64,000 nucleotides of DNA from Pomacea canaliculata (taxonomy: Eukaryota > Mollusca > Gastropoda > Architaenioglossa > Ampullariidae): contig NC_037603.1 in assembly GCF_003073045.1 (NCBI RefSeq), forward strand, positions 13,336,192 to 13,400,191, in the 5' to 3' direction. The notes under the pieces were generated by a model, which worked only from the letters and a program-made list of their open reading frames with translations, did no database searches and was not told the DNA's origin. How positions within the stretch are numbered: the first letter of the stretch is position 1; each line of letters begins with the position of its first letter. Made by a program: the position numbers and the translations under genes. This document shows, in pieces, positions 21,809 to 34,910 of this stretch.

Positions 21809-24800
21809 ATCTATCTATCTATTCCTCTTTGTGCATCAGGTTGCACATAAGGCCTCAACCAGAGTCCGCCACCGATGTCGATCGGCTGAAACCCGCTCTA
21901 GGTGACCCCATGTCCAGCCTTTCCTTCATCTCCCTTTCCACTGTTCTTCTCCAAGTTTCCTTTGGGCGCTCGTTTTCTTCGGCCGTCTGGAGTCCATCGT
22001 AGGGCGACTCTGGAAAGGTCTGCTGTCTGCTGGCGGAGCACATGTCCAATCCATCGCCAACGCTTCGTTGAACCTGGTGGTGATGGACTCGGTTTCACTT
22101 CTTCGGTGGATTCTTCGTTGGTGATGGTGTTTGCAAAAGATGTTAAGTATGCGCCTGAGGCATCTGTTTTGGAAGACGTCAAGCTTGTTACTGATGGTTT
22201 TGTCATCTTCCAAGATTCTGATCCGTAAAGGAGGGTGCTGATCACATTTGACTTGAAGATTCTCAGTTTGATCTTCTGGCTGATGTTTTTTGCCTTCCAT
22301 GTGCTCCTGAGTGAGGCGAAGGCCTGGCTGGCTTTCGCCAGTCGGCTCGAATCTCCACCTCCGCATCCCCAGTGTTTGACATTTTGGACCCAAGATAGGT
22401 GAAACTGTCAACTTCTCAATCTCTTCTCCATTTAGTTTGATGCTGTCTTGGACTCTGGCGTTCACTCTCATACTGTTAGTCTTTTTTTGTGCTGACCTTC
22501 AAGCCAAGGTTTCCAGCTGTTTCTGAGAAGGCCTTTTTTTTCCTGCATGTCTTGGTGGCGGTGTGACAGCAGGCAATGTCATCAGCAAGTCCAAGTCTTC
22601 CAGTGCTGTTGTTGCTGTCATAGTCATGGTCCATCTGAGCCCTCTCCTCTCGCTGTCGGTGGAAGTCTTCATGATCCAGTCCATGGCCAGGATGAAGAGG
22701 AACGGCGACAGAATGCAGCCCTGCTTCACCCCGGTACTGACGTTGAAGGGGTCTGTGAGCTCCGTGTCACAGACAACCTGGGATTGAAATCGCTGTACAG
22801 CATTGCAATGACCTGAACAAGTTTTGCAGGGACTCCGTAATGCCTCAGGATCTTCCATAAGGACTCGCGGTGGATGCTGTCAAAAGCCTTCTCCAGGTCG
22901 ATGAAATTGATGTACAGCGGTGTGTTCCATTCGTTGCTCTGCTCCAGAATCTGTCGCAGAATGAAGATGTGTTCAGAGCAGGATCGCCCTGGCGAAATCC
23001 TGCTTGCTGTGGTCGGAGGTCTTTCTCAAGAGTTGCCGTCAGTCTTGACAAAACAATCTTGCTGAAGACCTTGCTGGTGAGGAAAGAAGTTTATGCCCTC
23101 CAATTATTGCAGTCTCCAAGATCTCCTTTCTTGGGTAACTTGAAGATGAGCCCTGTCTTCCACGCAACAGGACCTGCCCTGATTCCCAAATTTGCCTGAA
23201 GATTTCAGTCAGCTTGGGAGCTGTCACATTCACATCTGCTTTCAACATCTCTGCTGTTATTCCATCTGCCCTGGTGCTTTGCCGCTCTTCATTGTCTGAC
23301 TGCTGCTGTCATTCTTCCAGGCTTGGTGGGTCTGTGCAGATGTCAAGTCTATAGCTGCTGGCTGGATGTCTGCAAGCTGAGGGGATCTGTCTGTTCAGAA
23401 CCGACTCAAAATGTTCCCTCCAGCGCTGTAGTTTTCCTGCCTCTCCCTCGATGACATTACCGTTCACGTCTTTCACTGGTACATCACTGTTCTTAAACCC
23501 GTTGTTTAGCTGTTTGTTTATCTTGTACAGTGTCTTCAGGTCATTTTTACTTGCTGCATTTTCTGCTTCATCTGCCAGTTTCTCTATGTGATATCTTTTG
23601 TCGGTTCTTGCCATCCTCTTTACCTCTTTGTTCAGTTTTGCATATCTTTGTCTGAGTTGTTCTTTCAGGCGTTCAGATCTGGTGCTGTTGATTCTTTGTT
23701 TGGCTGACTTTCTCTCTTCTATCTTCTTCCATGTCTCTTCTCTGATCCACTGTTCTTTCTTTTTCCGTTGGAAGCCCAGTATTTTCTCTCCTGATTCTGT
23801 AAGACTCGATTGAAGTCGTCTAAGGTCATCTCTTGTTGGTCTCCTAGTGCCTGGAACCTGTTCTTTACTTCCATAGCAAAGGCCTTTCGGTGGCTGGATT
23901 TTTTAGTTTGCCGGAGTCCACTCTCTGCTGACGTGCCTGTTTTCTCGTGATCGACGCAGCTTCAGAGAAACTGTGGCTATCACAAGAGTGTGGTCACTGG
24001 CAATGTTGCTCCTCTGTAGCTCTAACATCTTGAAGTGAGCTCCTCCATTTTCGGTTGATGATGACATGTCTATCTGGTTCTTTGTGATCCCATCTGGTGA
24101 TGTCCATGTTGCCTTGTGGATGTCTTTGTGTGGGAAGAGTGTGCCTCCAATCAGTAGGTTGTTTTTCACAAAAGTCTGCCAGTCTCTCTCCGTTGTCATT
24201 GATGTTCCAATTCCATGTTTGCCCATGACATGCTCCTGCAGGTGTTGTCACTTCCACCTTGGCATTGAGATCGCCGATGATGAGCAACATGTCGTGGGCT
24301 GGAACGCTTTCTGAGGCTGCCTGGAGCTGATCGTAAAAAGCATCCTTGTCTTCTGCCTCAGAGTCATTTGTTGGTGCGTAGCAGGCTAGCACTGTCAGCT
24401 TGGTGTACTTGGAATGGAATCTTGCTCTCAAAAGCTGGGTCCATAAGGCTTCCATTCCAGCAGTGCCTTTTCCGTTTTCTTGTTGAGGAGTAGAGCTACT
24501 CCTTCAGAGTGCTGAGCGTCTGATCTTCCTGAGAACAAGATGTATGTCCTGACGCTAGTCTCCTCTTTCCCGTGCCGTCCATCTGACCTCACTGACTCCA
24601 GATGTCCAAGTTGTAGTTGTCAAACTCCTTGACTAATTGGAGCATCCTGCAGTCTGGTACAAGGTCTGGACGTTCAGCACCCCACCCTCAACTTCTGCCT
24701 CGGCTTCAGTAAATCCGCTGTCGGGCGCCAGCTCCCTTTCGGGTTTGGCTGTCGTCCGTCATTAGTCCAGTCTCCTGGTGTGCTTCATTACCTTCGCCAT

Positions 24801-24994
24801 CTGTGACGAGTTCTCTGGTTTTAGTTTCTGTAACAGGATTTTTTTTACATGTGGGTTGTTAGCCCTACACAACCTATTTTACCTCTAGGTGAGTGTCCAC
24901 CTTAGTCGCCTCTTACGACATGCCTGGCTGGATGGCAGGGACCCTATTCTTGCAATGCTTGCTAGGCAAGCATACCCCGGGGTCCCACAGGGGA
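21809..24994 (-). mobile_element. Non-LTR retrotransposon (LINE, RTE-like), nearly full length, broken
   Basis: Element of about 3.2 kb on the minus strand. From 5' to 3': an untranslated start with GTCGTAAGAGGCGACTAA (about 24900-24920); an apurinic-type endonuclease region (about 24600-23900) with the motif IIGDLNAKV; a linker (about 23620-23310); a reverse transcriptase region (about 23100-22500) with TGVKQGCILSP and an ADDI catalytic motif at 22586-22575 in a shifted frame; a C-terminal segment with WIGHVLR and RRKRAPK (about 22245-21900); and a 3' tail of GATA repeats (21809-21820). Several frameshifts break the frame, so it is inactive. The 12-mer AGAAACGTGACT flanks both sides (21797-21808, 24994-25005). 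Length, single-ORF layout and microsatellite tail suggest the RTE clade; clade assignment is an inference. Confidence 0.87.
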
Positions 24995-25005
24995 GAAACG
25001 TGACT

Positions 25006-28000
25006 GACACATCTGTATTCTCTGTATACATCTGCATACATGACATCTGTATTCTCGTCTTCCTCATTGTCCTTTTTATACGATTATTACATTGCAGCTG
25101 TATTCTCTGCTTCTCGATTGATTACCTGACATTTATCTCTTCTTCCTTCTCGATATCCCATGACATTATTTATAAGTCACAGCTGTATTCTTTCTCGATG
25201 TGGTTTTTCTTACACTCATTATTACATGACAACTGTATCTTCTTCTTTTTTCATGTCTTTTATAGTGATTTATTATGTTGCGTCTGTATCCTCTTCTTTC
25301 TCGATGTTCTTTGTACAAATACTATCACGTGACAGCTGTTTCCTCTTCTTTCCTTTTTAACATGCATTACCTTTTACCTGCATCCTCTTCTTTGTCAGGC
25401 CATTGTTACACAATTGTACCTTTGTTGTCTGTGTGTGCTTGCGGATGTGTGTGTGTGAATGTGTGTATGTGTGTATGTGTGAATGTGTGTATGTGAGTGC
25501 GCATGCGCGAGATACCCATTGTCGGCTACCCTGCTGGAGTCGGCAGCAGCTAAACTCAGGTGTTTGACTAAACTCCATAAAACTCCACTAAATATACAAA
25601 TAGCAACAAAGAGAATTAAGGCAGGCGAGGTGGGGTTGGGCGAGGGTTACTCCTCCTCACTATTTCACTGACAGGATCCCTCTTCATTACCCTGACCCCA
25701 GTGTCACCGCAAGGGGAGACTATGTCTTTTGTGAATACTGATCCACACGTGAATATAATACTTGATGGCAGATTTGGGTTGTAAACCTCCCCGCTTAAAC
25801 AGCCTACAGTCGACCTTCCTTAGCAGCAGGTTTTGTCAGGAATGGGAGTTTTAAAATGTACACTGTCTTACCTTTGGTGTTGTCAAGTATGAAAAATATT
25901 TATTATGTCTGTTGTAATAAAAAAAATAGTTCTCCTGCGGTAAATACATCCGTGTTCATGGCAACTGTTTCGACAGCATTGTCTTCCTTAGAACGTCTGG
26001 ATGTCAAGGCAGCTGGCAAAAAAAAAAGTATAATTTGCTGGGACAGTGAACTACTGCAGGCAACATTTTTTTTAATTATTATTATTCAGCCATACAGAAA
26101 AACCCAACCACCTCAGGGAGGATGTTCACTGCTCCATTAGTCTGGCTTCATTAACCGATTTGTCAATTTTTAAAACTGAAGATGTCTCGGTATTGTTGAA
26201 ATTATTATTATTATATTTTTTTTTTGCTGAGCTGCTGTTTCTCTTGAACGAGAATCATCCCCCACCCCACGCAGCCACGCCCCCATCCCACCCTCCATTT
26301 CAATACTGGGTATACAGAAGGTCATGTGACCCGAATGCGTTCTTCAGCTCGTCCTGCTACCCGGATATCCGGGTATTCAGACAAGCGTGGCTGTCGTCTT
26401 TCGGTCTTAACGTCCCTTTACAAAAGAGAGACTGGGAGTGAAAGAAAGTTTGAGGGGTGGATGTGCTAGTGGGGGTGGAAACAGTGATTTTATTTAATGT
26501 AGGCGGTGGTGCATGACTGAAGTCGGTGAACATCCGTCATATATGTTCATTCATGCAGGCATTCATAAAAATAAATAAAAATATACATGCATAATAAACG
26601 CAAAATACACAGAATAAACAACTCATAAAATTGTGGTTTAGCTAGATTAATTTTAGCTCTGATAGGTATATACAGATTGAATGTACGCAAATGTTTATAA
26701 GTCTCTGGCCGTTTATAAAATAGAGTACGGGAAGGAGAGTTGGGGAATGAGAGATGGAAAAGAGAGAGAGGGAGGGAAAGGTTGAGAGAGAGTGAGAGAA
26801 TGCATATGGTAACAGGTCGTACACATTATAACATTTAAGTTTAGTGCTTTCCAGTGATGGCATGTCTCAAAGAGTTTGGTTCAGCTCACTTCCCTCCACT
26901 CCACTCCGGGTAGCATGCCCAAGGATGTGCTAGAATCGTCCTGGCTCCATTGGTGTGTGCCAAGTAGCTATTGGCGTCCTCAGAGTCTTGCGTAATTCGC
27001 ACCAGCACCTTGTGAACTGCGAGGAAAGGTTAATTTGTTTCTTCAAGGATCTGAGACAAAAAGATTCATCTTCGGCTTTCACGCTCAGAAACTATAGGCG
27101 TGTGCAGGCATCACGAGTAACTTTATTGCTTTCGCTTTGAAAGATCAGGACTAGGTTTCAATTTCTTGAGTGGTTTCGAAGTTTCTGAAGCCATTCTTTA
27201 CTCTGGAATTGTTCACCGACATTTTACGATTAATTTTCAAAAGGAAAAGATTGCTGACAGACCTTGCAGCTCCTCTAAATTGTGTAAGTGTTCTCTCTCT
27301 GTTTAAGGGTTATTTTTAAAACTTAATTTAGGACATTAATTTTGGTCAGTAGGTTTCCAAGGAAACTGGGTGTTTAACGGCAGAAAGAGATGCAGGCTAG
27401 AACACAGAAACATTGCAACATCAGGATCCAGCGATGAGTATAGTACACTAGGGACTTTCAAGCATCCAGGACCAAACAGCAAGAAATAACAACTGGAATA
27501 ATCGCCTCTAAGTGGAAGCACTTCTTCCTCTCAACATTAACAACAAAGCCAAATAAACGGATAAATGGAGATAAATAGATAGCTAGACGGATAAACATAC
27601 AGAAAGGCCAAGACAAAGGCTGCGCGTGCACACATCTATATTCCTACATAGAAAAGCCATGTTCGTTCAGAAAAAAAAAAAAAAACAACAACAACCTGGA
27701 CCGTATTCATGAAGAGAGGTAAGGTTAACTCTTTGTCTCGAGTGAAAACAGGGGAAATGTTTGTCCCGTAATTATAAAGCAGCATCCAGGTGTCCCAGAT
27801 GTTGTTTTACCTCTGGGACTATAATTATCAATGAAAAACATTCCTTTTTTTTTTTTTTATTTATTTTTTTTTTTGGAGCAACGACTTATCCTTCGGAAAC
27901 ACAGCCTCGGTTGATTAGCTGAGTCTCTTAGTCTAAATGTTGTATAATTTACCCCTTGTTTTCTTGATTTTTTTTCTTTTTTCATTTCTGTTCTCTTTCC

Positions 28001-28074
28001 TTTCCTGTCATGCTCTTTCCTTTGTATCCCAGTGTGTTCGATTCTGAACTGATCTCATACATTTTATTTCGCAG
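25006..28074. other. Intergenic region upstream of the LRR gene
   Basis: Pyrimidine-rich and AT-rich DNA with TG/GT simple sequence (about 25430-25500) and poly-T runs (about 27846-27876). I see no coding segment. At the right end a pyrimidine-rich tract ending in CAG (28072-28074) could be the 3' splice site of a 5'UTR intron for the LRR gene. Confidence 0.5.
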
Positions 28075-28293
28075 AGTCATCAAAGCTGCCAACATGTGGA
28101 CGAAAGCATTGAGCCAGGACGATGAGCCTGTCCCAGCACAGATCTTGATGTTACCAGTGCAGCTGGACCTTTGGGTTCCATGTAGGGTCCCTCCACAGAC
28201 ACAGGACACGTAGTAGAGCCAACAGCTGCACCGCAGATGACGAGGGCCTCACGCAAGAACTTCTGCATCATCGCTTTGTGTATGTCACGCGCC

Positions 28294-30056
28294 ATGAAGC
28301 AGCCCACGAGACCTCGGAGCTCGGCTGTCACCCGCAGTAGAGCTCCTCCATCCAGTCTATGGATTCTACTTGTATTTCACCTTCTTGTCGCCTCGTTGCC
28401 GATTGGATGTTTCGCTGTCACCACGACCTGTCCTTCCGGTTGCACATGCGAGAGCATCGCGGTAAAGTGCGGGCAGAAGAACATCACGGACATTCCGGCG
28501 ACTTTCCTGCCAACGACACAGTCACGCACCTCACCGTGTCAAGGACGAGTCTCACGCGCGTGGCGCCGAGGTTCGAGAACCTGCGCGAGTTGAGGACGGT
28601 GGACCTCAACACGAACCAGATTGACGAGATCGCCGAAGGAGCATTTAGAAATTTGTCCAAGCTGGAGTCTCTCGTTCTGAGGAGAAACAATATCTCGGTC
28701 GTGACATCGGTGACTTTCTTGGCATGCCAAGCCTTCGGCACCTGGACCTTAGCTACAACAAGCTCGTGCAGCTGGTTGCTGACTGCTTCCAGGAGCTGAC
28801 CGGCCTCGATTCTCTCGATTTGACCCGCAACGAGATCGAGACCATCGATAAGGACGCCTTCACTGGGTTGAGAAACTTAAAAGTGCTTAACCTCTCACAC
28901 AATATGCTCCCGTCTATCGGTGGAAATCTGAGTCCGCTTTCCAACTTGGAGACAATGTTGCTGGACGACAACTCCATCCAGGTTCTTTGCGAGGATGACT
29001 TGGCTCCGCTTGTATCCTTGAAAACTTTGTCTCTCGATGGAAACCGTTTGATGTCCATTGATTTGGGGCTTTTGGAAAGTTGAATGATCGTGGGCTTCAC
29101 CTGGAGACGTTAAGTCTGAGAGGGACCGCTCTCTCGGAAGTTCCAGTGGAGTGTTTCAGGGTGTAGTTTATCTGAAAAACCTTGACCTCAGCAAAAGTGA
29201 GATCCTCGCCGTACACAACGAAACGTTCAGCGGCCTCCGAAGTCTCGTCAGCCTCGTTATGGACAACCTGCCGAAGCTAACCTACATTGCGCCGCGTGCT
29301 TTCAATGATTTGGCTAGCCTGCAGCGCTTGGTCATCACAAATAATCTTGGTGTGAGTGATCTCGGTGCAGGCATGTTTAGAAACCTTTCCAGCTTGCGCG
29401 TTCTTGATCTCCATGGTAACGCTATCCGACACTTTGACCAGGGTCTAGCAGACTGGGAGGCTATTGACATTATCGATCTGAGCCAAAACCCAGTCGAATG
29501 CGACTGCCACGCCGTCTGGATGTTGTCTTTGATGGACGATCCTTCCAACGAGACTGAAGCTCTTCTGGTTAAACTTGCTTCGTTCAACGGTAATGCATCC
29601 TCCTCCAGCAGCGGTGGGAATCGTCACGAAATTCGTTTTGACCCTGAAAGCTCCACCAAAAGCAAGACAGAAACGATAGAATGTTCGGATCCATTGTTAC
29701 TCAAGGGGAGACTATTGACGTCGTTGAAGCCCTCAGACTTCCGGTGCGATACGCCTGTTGAAAGCACACATCCTACTACGTCATCGCCCTCGTCTGACGC
29801 AGCTCAGCGGTTCAAGGTGGGGATCATCGCGGCTGGCGTCGCGTGCGTTCTCCTTGCGTGCGGCGCGGTCTTCATCAAGTTCAGGCGCCGCATCTGCAGC
29901 TTTTGCCGCAGACAGTACCGGTACCAAGCGTACAAAGGGACCAACCTCAATGGCCAGTCACACACACTGGCAGACGACGCCGTCGAGATGGAGAGAACGG
30001 AAATGGAGGACCTGGATTCTCTTACAGAGGCGATAGACACCACCCTTAAATCGTGA
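28294..30056 (+). CDS. Leucine-rich-repeat single-pass membrane protein, intronless, with four frame breaks
   Basis: From the start at 28294: a hydrophobic signal peptide (core WILLVFHLLVASLP); an LRR N-terminal cap (CPSGCTC...VKC); roughly eleven or twelve leucine-rich repeats of about 24 residues (for example LRHLDLSYNKL, LKVLNLSHNML); a C-terminal cap (NPVECDCHAVWM ... FRCD); a transmembrane helix (VGIIAAGVACVLLACGAVFI); and a basic then acidic cytoplasmic tail of about 57 residues. An upstream in-frame ATG at 28237 would lengthen the N-terminus by 19 residues; I prefer 28294 for signal-peptide position. The repeat consensus stays in register only if single bases are missing near 28511, 28722, 29069 and 29157. 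All four are one-base losses at short C, G, G and T runs. Because domain structure and codon quality are otherwise intact, assembly error is more likely than decay. Probable role: surface receptor or adhesion protein; ligand unknown. Confidence 0.86.
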
Positions 30057-30749
30057 CCTTTCCCACCTCAAGATAAAAGAACGACTTCTGAGTAAGCAGG
30101 ACAGTCTTACTGATTTGTATCCGGGTGCTGCGGTTATATCCTCCAGTGGGGGTGAAAAGGAATAAGAAGCTGGGTGCTGCTGGATTAGCGAATGCTGTCC
30201 ACCCAGATTGAACCTTCGGGAGTGACAACTGTTCTAGAAAAATGGTTGTGGGGGGAGTACGAGAACTTCCTGTACAAAGTGTGAAGACAAGGCGTACAAA
30301 GTTCTATCTCAAACATCCCAGATGAACACAGGTTCACTAATAATTACAGTGTTCTGAGACTGACACCTTTGTTTTGTTTGCACCTGGCAACAGCGCATAT
30401 TTTTTTTTCTCGCTTTATTTGCACTGTGAATACGAACTCTCAGATAAACGAGGAAAAGTCTGGTTCTAGAAATCTCTACCGTAACTGAGAAGTTTCGATT
30501 AAAAAAGAGGTCACATTTGTCATTTTGCTATATTTTAAAGAGGAAAAAGATTTGTCAGGGAATTGTCCACAAATATCATTTAAATCTTTTTTTCTGCTTC
30601 TTCGTTCTTCTTGCTTTACTGTTCCTATTTCTTTCTCGTCTTCTTTCTTAACTACAGTTTTTCTGTTTGTTCTTATGTTTCAACTTACTAGTAAATCTTA
30701 AAGTTAAATGTTAAACTAGTTAAAGTTTTCATTGCTGTCTCAGAGATAC

Positions 30750-30990
30750 GCTTGCAAATACAATTGCAAGAGGCAAACAGATGCGACAACGAAACGGTCA
30801 TAGGTCAAGATGGGCAGGTAACTGCATACACTTTTTAAAAGTACAATTGCAAAAGCCAAACGCAGGTGGGGAACGAAATGTTTATAGGTCAAGAAGGGTG
30901 ACCACTGACATTTACTTTTGTAAATACAATTGCAAAGGGCAAACAAATGTGAGAAAGAAATGTTTATAGGTCGCGAGGGCATGCATGTAG
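30750..30990. repeat. 83-bp tandem repeat, three copies
   Basis: ACAATTGCAA recurs at about 30760, 30843 and 30926, a spacing of 83 bp. Each time it is followed by a GCAAAC-like block and a GAAA(T/C)G...ATAGGTC block. Copies differ at several positions. They lie within the probable 3'UTR of the LRR gene. Confidence 0.8.
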
Positions 30991-32572
30991 ATTAAAGCTT
31001 CTGACAATCAGTTACTGATTTATTAGTCCGGCTTAGCTCAGTATATGTGGAACAACAATAAACATTTTGTGTGTGGCACTGTAGCTTTTCCCTTTTCTGT
31101 ACCTTTTCTATTGGAAGATTTGTAGGTGTAGTCGTGTCGTGTCACACGTAAGAGATTCAGTACGGTGTCTGTCGAGAGCTTTGAGGAGCCCCCTCCCTTC
31201 CTAAATAGCACTCAGTCTTCTCGGATAAGTATAATTGAGAATTTAAGACACACACACATACAGATGGTATTTATTTCCATAACATTGTTGAGAGGACAGC
31301 GATGATCTAACGTAGCTGTGTTAGAGTGACGGTCAATTGTATCTTCAGTCTGGAAAGCACGTGCTTCGTTGTGTAATGTTGTCATGTCTTTCTTCAAGCT
31401 CTCCAGCTTTACTTTTATCGTAAATATATTTTTTTAATCTTCTGACTCCAGAAGCATGCAGTATAGCCTGCTGAATAATATTGAGATCACTTTTGTTAGG
31501 TGATTGATTAATTTTACCTCGAACTGCTAAACATACTTTGTGATAAGATTTCACAGCTTCTGTATCGTTGTGTGTGGTTGTGTGGGTATGTATTTATGTT
31601 TTGTGCACCTTTATACTCTGGTATACTCCTAACATTTGTTCAAAAATTTTATCTCGAACTTCACAGCTGGAAGCGCTGTGTGAGATCATTTTGTGGCTTT
31701 CTGTACGACTGTTTCCTGAAAAAAAAAAGTTCAACCTTCGATTGCCTCTATATAACAAATGATTTTTGTTAGGTGTCTCTTGTTTCTGTGACGCTCGTAT
31801 GATCGTATCAAACCATGGGACAACGGGAATTTACAGATGATTGTGTCTTCTATCTGATATTGGAAAGCTGCAAAACCGTTTCCCTTTGCTTAAAATTTGG
31901 AGCCAGCCAATCAGCTTGTCTACCTGTCCAAATCATCGACGAGGAGGATATAGATAATTCAGTAGTTGTTATTGCATTGTCTTTGGTTGTTGTTGTTTAT
32001 TTCTCTTTTTCTTTCTTTCTTTTTTTTTCTTTCTTGAACAGTCTGCGTTCATTGTTGACCTTCAACATTCAGCTTTCTACCGAGGTTCATCTTTCAGTCT
32101 CGGCTTTAGCAGGATGTAGGATTTTTACAAATACATCCTTTTACTGTGACTATGTTATCAACATGTCTGTATTTGGCATTGCTTTCATGACGCATTGAGA
32201 GAGTATTCTGGTAAATATTTGTAAACTAAAATGTTGGTTATTGTTAAATCTTTAGACGAAATCGTTTTCCTTCTAAAAGATCTTATGTTTTGTGATATAC
32301 ATTTATATTTTCATATCAAAATGTTTGCAAATGCTCAACTTTATTGCTTAGCGAAAAAAGACTATGTTTGGTACTTTTTTGACATTTTTGTTGTACACTG
32401 GGAAAAAGCCTGAATTGTGTATCGTTGACTTGATATTTTGTTGATTAGCAAAGCACACTGTGAATTCTACAACAGCTTTAAATAACTTCAGAGCTACAGT
32501 TGGTGTTGTGTGTATACAGTGTATCCTGGCTTTAAACCGTGCAGGCAGGGTAAACTGAATTTGGCTTGTCTG

Positions 32573-32647
<75 letters not shown>
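32573..32647. repeat. (ATC)n microsatellite
   Basis: About 24 ATC units with one interruption (ATATC). The reverse-strand frame through it (poly-Asp/poly-Met) is an artefact. Confidence 0.95.
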
Positions 32648-32649
<2 letters not shown>

Positions 32650-33587
32650 TCTTATTATAGCGGGGAGGTTCTACATTTAGCATTATTAAAATGTTCAGAT
32701 ATTTTTTAAGTTGTAAAGAAAGAATTAACACATTTTCTTATGTATTTTTTGTCAATATAAAGTTTTAAGGTTTCTGAAGTAAGCAAACCTTTAACAAAAA
32801 ACACAGAAACAGAGAAAACAATCAGAGAAATGTCGAACGTTAATTCTCTTTTAACTACGCCCATCATCTAAGTTAAGCATTTGTTTAGAATATAACCAGT
32901 TTCAAAATGTTTTCCTATCTATAGCTTTAATATAAAATTGTTTATTTGTTTCACTTTTAGAAAAGTAAGACTGGATGCTGTTGTGTGTCCGAATGTTGAG
33001 TGGGATGCATAGAAAACAAAGTAATTGAATATGGAATTACTTGCTTTTTTCTAAAGTAATTCATGTTAATTATCCTAAAGGTTAACATGAAATGTACTTT
33101 ATTTCCTATGAATGAAACAGAAGAGATACAAAGATAGGAAAGATCTACCTAAACTCCTTTACCCTGTATCCTGTTTTTCTTCTTTGCCTGTGGGCGAATA
33201 CAAAACACAAACACACACACGCGCACACTCTTTGGTTCTGCTGTGTAATGAAAGTGAAAGCACATGTTGTAATTATCTTGATCCTTATCATTAGTTATTT
33301 GCATATCAACTGTTGTTAATTATTTGTGGAATAAAGTGTTACTCTGTTCGGTTTGTATGCTTCTTTATTACATTTCTGAGCACGTACTGAATTGCAGGTG
33401 TTCTTGTCAACATGAAAGATGGATGTGTAGTGTGTTGTAAGGGTTAGGATCACCGTCCTTGTCAGTCCCCACTCCGTTTTCTAGCCCTATGCCTCTTTCT
33501 TTCTCTCATTTCATACGGTGAACGGGTGTGTTGCTTAATTAACCCATGTTCGGAAACTGTTTTCTCTCTCTCTCTCTCACTATATAT

Positions 33588-33823
33588 CATAGTGATTGGA
33601 CTACCTTGTGAAGATAAAGAAACATCTCAGAATTCCGAGCAGAAGGTTCTAGAAATCAAGTCAGACAAACTGCAAATTTCCAAGTCGAATGTGTTTGACC
33701 GTGTTCACAGCAAACTGAATTCGCCAGTCATTGCAAGATGTACATTCTTCAAGGATAAAGCTGTAATAATAAAAAAACAACACAACAAACTGAAAGGAAC
33801 GAACATTTACATAGTGTTATTTT
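33588..33823 (+). pseudogene. LINE ORF1-like fragment
   Basis: An open stretch with the order of short motifs found in the RNA-binding ORF1 protein of L1-like elements: a GLP(C)...E(T) start, then a KSNVFDRVHS-like block, then IARCTFFKDKAVI and KLKGTNIYI near the end. It is short, has no adjoining reverse transcriptase and ends after LKGTNIYIVLF. It is probably an old LINE remnant. The call rests on motif resemblance only. Confidence 0.4.
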
Positions 33824-34749
33824 AGGACACTGCAATTTGACTCCATAATCAGTTGAATATACCTTCTGACATGGTCAAGCATCTTGACCTCCGTATAAAC
33901 TTATCAAAACTCTATCATTGTATTTAGGAATGGTGGTCATCTGGCCCACCGAGAAAAATGATATTATGATGGTACTGAGACCAAAAAACCCACTCTTTCT
34001 CTACCTCTCTTCCACATCTCTTTTTCTACCATTCTCTTTTCTGTTGTTTCCTCCGAGATGGGTTAGTAGCAGCGATGGCAGCGGCAACGGGTAACAAAGA
34101 ACAGCCCGGTGGATGTCTAATGATGTGTGTTAAAGGCCAATCGAAAGTGAAAGTCACTTTCTATGCCAATCTGATTTTGGCAAACACCAGCCACTTTCCT
34201 GGGTCAAAGCACGGGACCTTTATTCACGCGAGTATGCTGCTCTGTTAAATGTTTTAACCTTAATTAGGAACGTGCATTAACCCTCTCTATAGTCTATAGA
34301 GCCAACAACTAAAGGGAGGCAACAGCTCCCAACAGCATAAGACAACGGACATGCTATTACCTACCCCTTTCCACCTCCCGATCTCCCTTCAGATTTCAGC
34401 TGCACAGCTTGTTCGATTAATTCCCTCTCAGGTCCAATTCCTCGTAAGTTGCTATTATAGAACGATGAAAATTACCTTTCGTACAAATCTTACCGAAAGA
34501 TACTTCCAGCCCAAAATCTTTGGGTGTTACTTTTTCAGACTCCCTGCCAGTCTTTCTGATTTAGAGCTGCCTTACTGTTAACCTGATTCTTGCCTTGGTC
34601 GTCAAAAGATGATCGAGTCGGCAAGCTGGCTCCCGCCAACATAGCCGATAGCTCTGTAGATCGACAAGGCGACACACCACAAGGTAAATTGCACAAACTG
34701 GTGGTGAAATGACGACAAAAGTACTTATTAAATATATAGATTTGTTATT

Positions 34750-34910
34750 TGTTAGTTGTCTTGGTAGGAAAGTGATTCCACCTAGAGTCGATTTCGTGCA
34801 ATGAGTGGGGAGAGGGTGGGGAAAGAAACCTGAGTACCCTGAGAAAACCTCCGACGGGTACAAACAGGTGTGTCCCAAGGCGCGAACTAACAAAAAATCG
34901 TTTTTAACCT
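34750..34910. repeat. Candidate dispersed repeat with a GAGTACCCTGAGAAAAC core
   Basis: Near 34830-34850 the sequence AAACCTGAGTACCCTGAGAAAAC resembles a short core that I recall as common in dispersed repeats of many aquatic invertebrates and fish (ACCGGAGTACCCGGAGAAAACCC-like). Boundaries and family are not visible here. Confidence 0.3.

Noticed and set aside
32348..32731. 127-codon reverse-strand frame with poly-Asp and poly-Met
   Set aside because: It is the translation of an (ATC)n microsatellite and its flanks.
34600..34690. tRNA-like folding considered for a GC-mixed stretch
   Set aside because: No A-box/B-box pair or cloverleaf could be made.
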